A DNA stretch of 9,646 nt from positions 1 to 9,646 of the forward strand of contig JAJXTJ010000021.1 in assembly GCA_021783895.1 (NCBI GenBank), read 5' to 3'. The position numbers and the translations under genes were made by a program. Source of the stretch: Pseudomonadota bacterium (GTDB lineage: Bacteria; Pseudomonadota; Gammaproteobacteria; Burkholderiales; Sulfuricellaceae). Below, piece by piece: positions 7,369 to 9,646 of the stretch. Below the pieces are notes generated by a model that saw nothing but the letters and a program-made list of their open reading frames with translations, searched no databases and had not been told where the DNA came from. Numbering within the stretch: position 1 is the first letter of the stretch; each line of letters begins with the position of its first letter.

Positions 7369-7389
7369 GAATCCGGTATATCCGGCTTC
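7369..7389. promoter_or_regulatory. Inverted repeat in the divergent control region
   Basis: Arms GAATCCGG (7369-7376) and CCGGCTTC (7382-7389) are complementary at 7 of 8 positions around TATAT. It is in the 117-bp gap between the divergent acetyltransferase and deacetylase genes, directly abutting a TATACT -10 box (7390-7395) of the deacetylase gene. The site would cover the -35 region of that promoter, so a dimeric regulator bound here could control one or both genes. The binding protein is not identified. Confidence 0.45.
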
Positions 7390-7395
7390 TATACT
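7390..7395 (+). promoter_or_regulatory. Probable -10 box of the deacetylase gene
   Basis: TATACT lies 37-42 bases before the TTG start at 7432. No consensus -35 occurs 16-18 bp upstream; that position falls in the inverted repeat at 7369-7389. Confidence 0.4.
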
Positions 7396-7431
7396 TCCAT
7401 TTTAGTTGCGGCACGATTTCAGGTGTGACAA

Positions 7432-8355
7432 TTGCATACTGGTTATATCACCCATCCAGATTGCCTCAAGCACGACATGGGGGCGGACCATCCGGAATCC
7501 CCGGCGCGGCTGCGTGCAATCGAAGACCAGCTGATCGCTTCCGGGGTGCTGCCCTTTCTGCAACAGCATGATGCGCCGCTGGCTACGTTCGAGCAACTGG
7601 CGCGGGTGCATGCGCCGCACTACATCCAGGCCGTCCGCTCCGCCTCGCCCTCGGAAGGGCTGTTCTACCTCGATCCGGACACGGCGATGAATCCGTTTAC
7701 GCTGATCGCGGCGTTGCGCGCCGCCGGCGCGGTGGTGCTGGCGACCGAGCTGGTGCTGGAGCGCAAGTTGGCGAACGCCTTCTGCGCCATCCGCCCGCCG
7801 GGTCACCATGCCGGAACAGCCAGCGCCATGGGTTTCTGCATATTCAACAACGTCGCCGTCGGCGTCGCCCACGCCATCGAAAAATTCGGCATGAAACGCG
7901 TCGCCATTGCCGATTTCGACGTCCACCACGGCAACGGCACCGAGGAAATCTTCCACGACGATCCGCGCGTCATGTTGTGTTCGACCTTCCAGCACCCGTA
8001 CTATCCCCACTGCGGCGCAAACAGCGGCAACGATCACATCATCAACGTGCCGCTGCCGGCGGGAACGGACGGCGAGACATTCCGCAAGGTGGTGAGCGAG
8101 CGCTGGCTGCCCGCCCTGGAGCGCTTCCGGCCCGAGATGCTGTTCATCTCCGCCGGCTTCGATGCCCACTGGGAGGACGACATGGCGATGTTCAAATTGA
8201 GAGAGTCCGATTACACCTGGGTCACCCAGCAGGTCAAGGATGTCGCGGAGAAGCATGCCCAAGGACGGATCGTCTCGGCGCTGGAGGGGGGCTACGAACT
8301 GCACGCCTTGGGCCGCAGCGTGGCGGCGCACCTCAAGGTGCTGAGCGGGCTTTAG
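7432..8355 (+). CDS. Histone deacetylase family protein (zinc-dependent, class II/AcuC-like)
   Basis: 307 residues, usual for a single-domain bacterial deacetylase of the arginase/deacetylase fold. All active-site elements are visible: the His pair in RPPGHHA (125-126), zinc ligands Asp163 and His165 in DFDVHHGNGT, zinc ligand Asp244 in SAGFDAH, and the transition-state Tyr288 in EGGYEL. Family members remove acetyl or other acyl groups from lysine side chains, and some act on acetylated polyamines or related amides. The start is TTG at 7432, which gives the family N-terminus (TGYITHPDCLKHDMGADHPESPARL), with AGGTG 6 bases upstream. The gene is divergent from the Pat-type acetyltransferase fusion, which suggests lysine-acylation removal as its role. 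No signal peptide, so cytosolic. Confidence 0.94.
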   Translation: MHTGYITHPDCLKHDMGADHPESPARLRAIEDQLIASGVLPFLQQHDAPLATFEQLARVHAPHYIQAVRSASPSEGLFYLDPDTAMNPFTLIAALRAAGAVVLATELVLERKLANAFCAIRPPGHHAGTASAMGFCIFNNVAVGVAHAIEKFGMKRVAIADFDVHHGNGTEEIFHDDPRVMLCSTFQHPYYPHCGANSGNDHIINVPLPAGTDGETFRKVVSERWLPALERFRPEMLFISAGFDAHWEDDMAMFKLRESDYTWVTQQVKDVAEKHAQGRIVSALEGGYELHALGRSVAAHLKVLSGL

Positions 8356-8414
8356 CGGGCAGTCGGACTCGGCAAACCCGGACATTTTTTCAGCGAGGCG
8401 GCCAAGTTCCGCCG

Positions 8415-8450
8415 TTGCAACTTTTTGCCATTGCCGTATACTGTCCGTAC
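8415..8450 (+). promoter_or_regulatory. Promoter and possible operator of the toxin-antitoxin operon
   Basis: TTGCAA (8415-8420) and TATACT (8437-8442) form a sigma-70 promoter with a 16-bp spacer, ending 25 bases before the antitoxin ATG. The -10 overlaps the palindrome GTATAC (8436-8441), and a second palindromic word GTAC follows at 8447-8450; CGTA is repeated at 8435 and 8446. Ribbon-helix-helix antitoxins usually repress their own promoter at such short repeated sites, so autoregulation here is inferred. Confidence 0.55.
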
Positions 8451-8467
8451 ATAAAATGGAGGTCATC

Positions 8468-8746
8468 ATGGGTGCCACAATCAAGGAAGAGCGCATAGAA
8501 ATTCGTCTCGCATCCGCCGAGAAGGAGCGAATCCGGCAAGCGGCGGTGCTCTGTCACCAGAACGTCAGCGAATTTGTTCTCAGGGCCGTGCGGACTGTGG
8601 CGGATGAAACTTTAGCCCAGCAGACTCGCTTTGTGCTGCCCGAGGATCAGATGGTCGCTTTTTACGCAGCCCTCGATCAACCTGCAAAATCGATTCCCCG
8701 GCTCAGAGAACTGTTCAAGAAGCCCAGCGTTTTCGAGAACAAATGA
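8468..8746 (+). CDS. DUF1778 (TacA-like) ribbon-helix-helix antitoxin
   Basis: 92 residues. The N-terminal ERIEIRLASAEKERIRQAA, then VSEFVLRAV (about 8-44), is the ribbon-helix-helix DNA-binding domain of DUF1778; the C-terminal part, FVLPEDQMVAFYAAL and the following Pro- and Lys-rich stretch, is the segment that wraps the cognate GNAT toxin in TacA-type pairs. The ATG at 8468 is chosen over the in-frame ATG at 8456 because GGAGG (8458-8462) lies 5 bases ahead of 8468 and would sit inside the coding region of the longer form. Its stop codon overlaps the toxin start (ATGA, 8743-8746). It should neutralise the toxin and repress the operon promoter. Confidence 0.92.
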   Translation: MGATIKEERIEIRLASAEKERIRQAAVLCHQNVSEFVLRAVRTVADETLAQQTRFVLPEDQMVAFYAALDQPAKSIPRLRELFKKPSVFENK

Positions 8747-9249
8747 AGTTGCCGCTCCGCAGCCCCGAAGCATTGACCGAACATCACGATGTTTCTTCGT
8801 TTGATTGCGGCAGCGAAGCCCTGAACACCTTTCTCCAACGGCACGCGTTGAACAACCAGCGCAATCAAAGCGCGCGTACTTATGTTGCGGTGCGAGGAGA
8901 AACCCAAGTCGTCGGGTTTTACACGATGGCGGCGGCATCCGCCGAATTTGATTCCGTACCCGCGCGAATTGCCAAAGGATTGGCAAGACACCCCATCCCG
9001 CTGACCTTGCTGGCCAGACTCGCCGTTGACACTACAGAGCAGGGCGCAGGACTTGGTGCCGGTTTATTGAAGGACGCACTCAAGCGGTTTCTCCAGGCTC
9101 AAGCCATCATCGCTTCACGAGCCTTGGTGGTTCATGCCAAGAATGGTCGAGCAAGCGCGTTCTATCAGCATTTCGGATTCGTTGCTTCGCCGATTGATCC
9201 TTACCATCTTTTTCTGATGACAAAAGATATTCACGAGTCGATGCGGTGA
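8743..9249 (+). CDS. GNAT toxin (TacT-like) of a type II toxin-antitoxin pair
   Basis: 168 residues, normal length for this toxin class. TacT-type toxins acetylate the amino group of aminoacyl-tRNAs and so block translation. Visible family features: N-terminal FDCGSEALNTFLQRHA (20-35), RLAVDTTEQGAGLGAGLL (92-109) with the acetyl-CoA phosphate loop QGAGLG, ALVVHAKN (127-134), and AFYQHFGF (139-146) in which Tyr141 is the conserved catalytic-position tyrosine, then the SP..P..L ending. No key residue is missing, so the toxin appears intact. The ATG overlaps the antitoxin stop by four bases, coupling their translation with antitoxin first. Which tRNA it would modify cannot be read from the sequence. 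Confidence 0.92.
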   Translation: MKLPLRSPEALTEHHDVSSFDCGSEALNTFLQRHALNNQRNQSARTYVAVRGETQVVGFYTMAAASAEFDSVPARIAKGLARHPIPLTLLARLAVDTTEQGAGLGAGLLKDALKRFLQAQAIIASRALVVHAKNGRASAFYQHFGFVASPIDPYHLFLMTKDIHESMR

Positions 9250-9298
9250 TTGCGATGGAGATTGCCGTGTTTATTGGCTTACAGGCTAGGTGTATATT

Positions 9299-9321
9299 TC
9301 AATCGAGTCTGACCCTATTGA
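9299..9321. repeat. Dispersed-repeat-like motif with short inverted ends
   Basis: TCAAT (9299-9303) and ATTGA (9317-9321) are inverted around CGAGTCTGACCCT; read on the other strand the core is AGGGTCAGACTCG. I recall this GGGTCAGACTC word as a recurrent intergenic motif in beta- and gammaproteobacteria, often beside REP-associated (IS200-like) transposase genes, but no transposase is in this window. It sits 45 bases before the start codon of the last gene. Confidence 0.4.
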
Positions 9322-9365
9322 TCACTTTGAAAACCGACCTCAACCTCACCCCAGGAGAAGTGACC

Positions 9366-9646
9366 ATGTTAGTCCCCGACATGCCCAACGTGCCGCCGCA
9401 AAACGTGCCAGTGATGATCGCGCAAGCTAGCCAGGCACAGCCTGGCGATACAACAAAGATACGCACCCTCGGCGTTTGCTCTCCAGTCCCCAACCATAAT
9501 TACTCGGGTGAAAATGGTATCGACCCAATACTTTCCGCCAGTGGTTATATGCAGGCATTTGAGAATAAAACCGTCGCTGGCCCTGCAACCACCGTTGTAT
9601 TGCAACAGCCCAAACATGGGGTGCTGCGGCTGGTTACAGAAGCGGA
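9366..9646 (+). CDS. Partial unidentified protein, open at the window edge
   Basis: 93 codons from ATG at 9366, continuing past the window without a stop. AGGAGA (9353-9358) sits 7 bases upstream, a strong ribosome site. The frame is open back to an ATG at 9255, but that start has a poor ribosome site and the extra codons cross the repeat-like motif at 9299-9321, so 9366 is preferred. I do not recognise the family with confidence. Residues 1-27 are Pro/Gln/Val-rich without a signal peptide or membrane segment; residues 36-70 include GVCSPVPNHNYSGENGIDP; residues 75-93 (TTVVLQQPKHGVLRLVTEA) resemble the QPKHGTL-type strand of cadherin- or Ig-like beta domains in large surface proteins. Base composition is less GC-rich than the metabolic genes to the left, which fits an accessory origin. 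Confidence 0.6.
   Translation, partial: MLVPDMPNVPPQNVPVMIAQASQAQPGDTTKIRTLGVCSPVPNHNYSGENGIDPILSASGYMQAFENKTVAGPATTVVLQQPKHGVLRLVTEA

Noticed and set aside
8356..8414. Intrinsic terminator after the deacetylase gene
   Set aside because: A T6 run is present at about 8385-8390, but no stable GC stem directly precedes it; the small GGCGG/CCGCC stem at 8397-8413 lies after the T run.
8456..8467. Upstream in-frame ATG for the antitoxin
   Set aside because: GGAGG at 8458-8462 lies after this ATG and at the right distance for the ATG at 8468.
7402..8496. 364-codon open frame on the minus strand, longer than the deacetylase gene it overlaps
   Set aside because: The plus frame carries every deacetylase active-site motif; the minus frame is a high-GC shadow rich in Arg, His, Gly and Val with no family features.
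9255..9365. Upstream in-frame ATG for the last, partial gene
   Set aside because: Poor ribosome site and the added codons run through a repeat-like motif; AGGAGA precedes the ATG at 9366 at good spacing. The longer form cannot be fully excluded.
9299..9617. Two overlapping minus-strand open frames (9299-9493 and 9369-9617)
   Set aside because: Both lie opposite the plus-strand frame with the strong ribosome site, have no recognisable motif and no convincing start signal.

Overview
The window is a stretch of bacterial chromosome, most likely from a betaproteobacterium (a Nitrosomonadales-like organism is my best guess). The reasons are high GC with strong G/C third-position preference in the long genes, a nitrilase-superfamily gene directly upstream of tldD, and protein families typical of that class. 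The lineage is an inference from gene content and style; there is no rRNA or marker gene to settle it. No tRNA, rRNA, CRISPR array or intact insertion sequence was seen.

Layout. Bases 94-2454 (+) hold a two-gene unit: a carbon-nitrogen hydrolase (deaminated-glutathione amidase type) followed 12 bp later by tldD, then a stem-loop. Bases 2605-2919 (+) encode a small protein with a lysine/alanine-rich, histone-H1-like tail and a DUF2934-type C-terminus. Its 3' end overlaps by 14 bp the 3' end of a convergent gene (2906-4462, -) for a fused aminoglycoside-phosphotransferase-like kinase and P-loop ATPase. A 173-bp gap with a large imperfect inverted repeat (26 of 28 positions pairing) separates it from a 892-residue ADP-forming acyl-CoA synthetase/GNAT fusion of the Pat (YfiQ/Pka) architecture (4636-7314, -). 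Divergent from that, across 117 bp containing a further inverted repeat, is a class II-like histone deacetylase family protein (7432-8355, +). Then comes a compact toxin-antitoxin operon, DUF1778 antitoxin plus GNAT toxin (8468-9249, +), with ATGA overlap. The window ends inside a partial CDS (9366 to the edge, +) with lower GC, preceded by a repeat-like motif.

How the genes fit together. The most coherent theme is acyl-group chemistry: a protein-acetyltransferase-type fusion and a deacetylase-type enzyme share one divergent control region, which suggests a local writer/eraser pair for reversible lysine acylation, reminiscent of the Bacillus AcuA/AcuC pairing but built from a Pat-type writer. 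A lysine-rich H1-like protein lies about 1.7 kb beyond the 3' end of the writer gene; that it is a substrate is only speculation. The GNAT toxin also uses acetyl-CoA but is better read as an independent toxin-antitoxin cassette. The right-hand end (about 9250 onward) has the look of an accessory region: toxin-antitoxin genes, a dispersed-repeat-like motif and an unfamiliar, less GC-rich gene.
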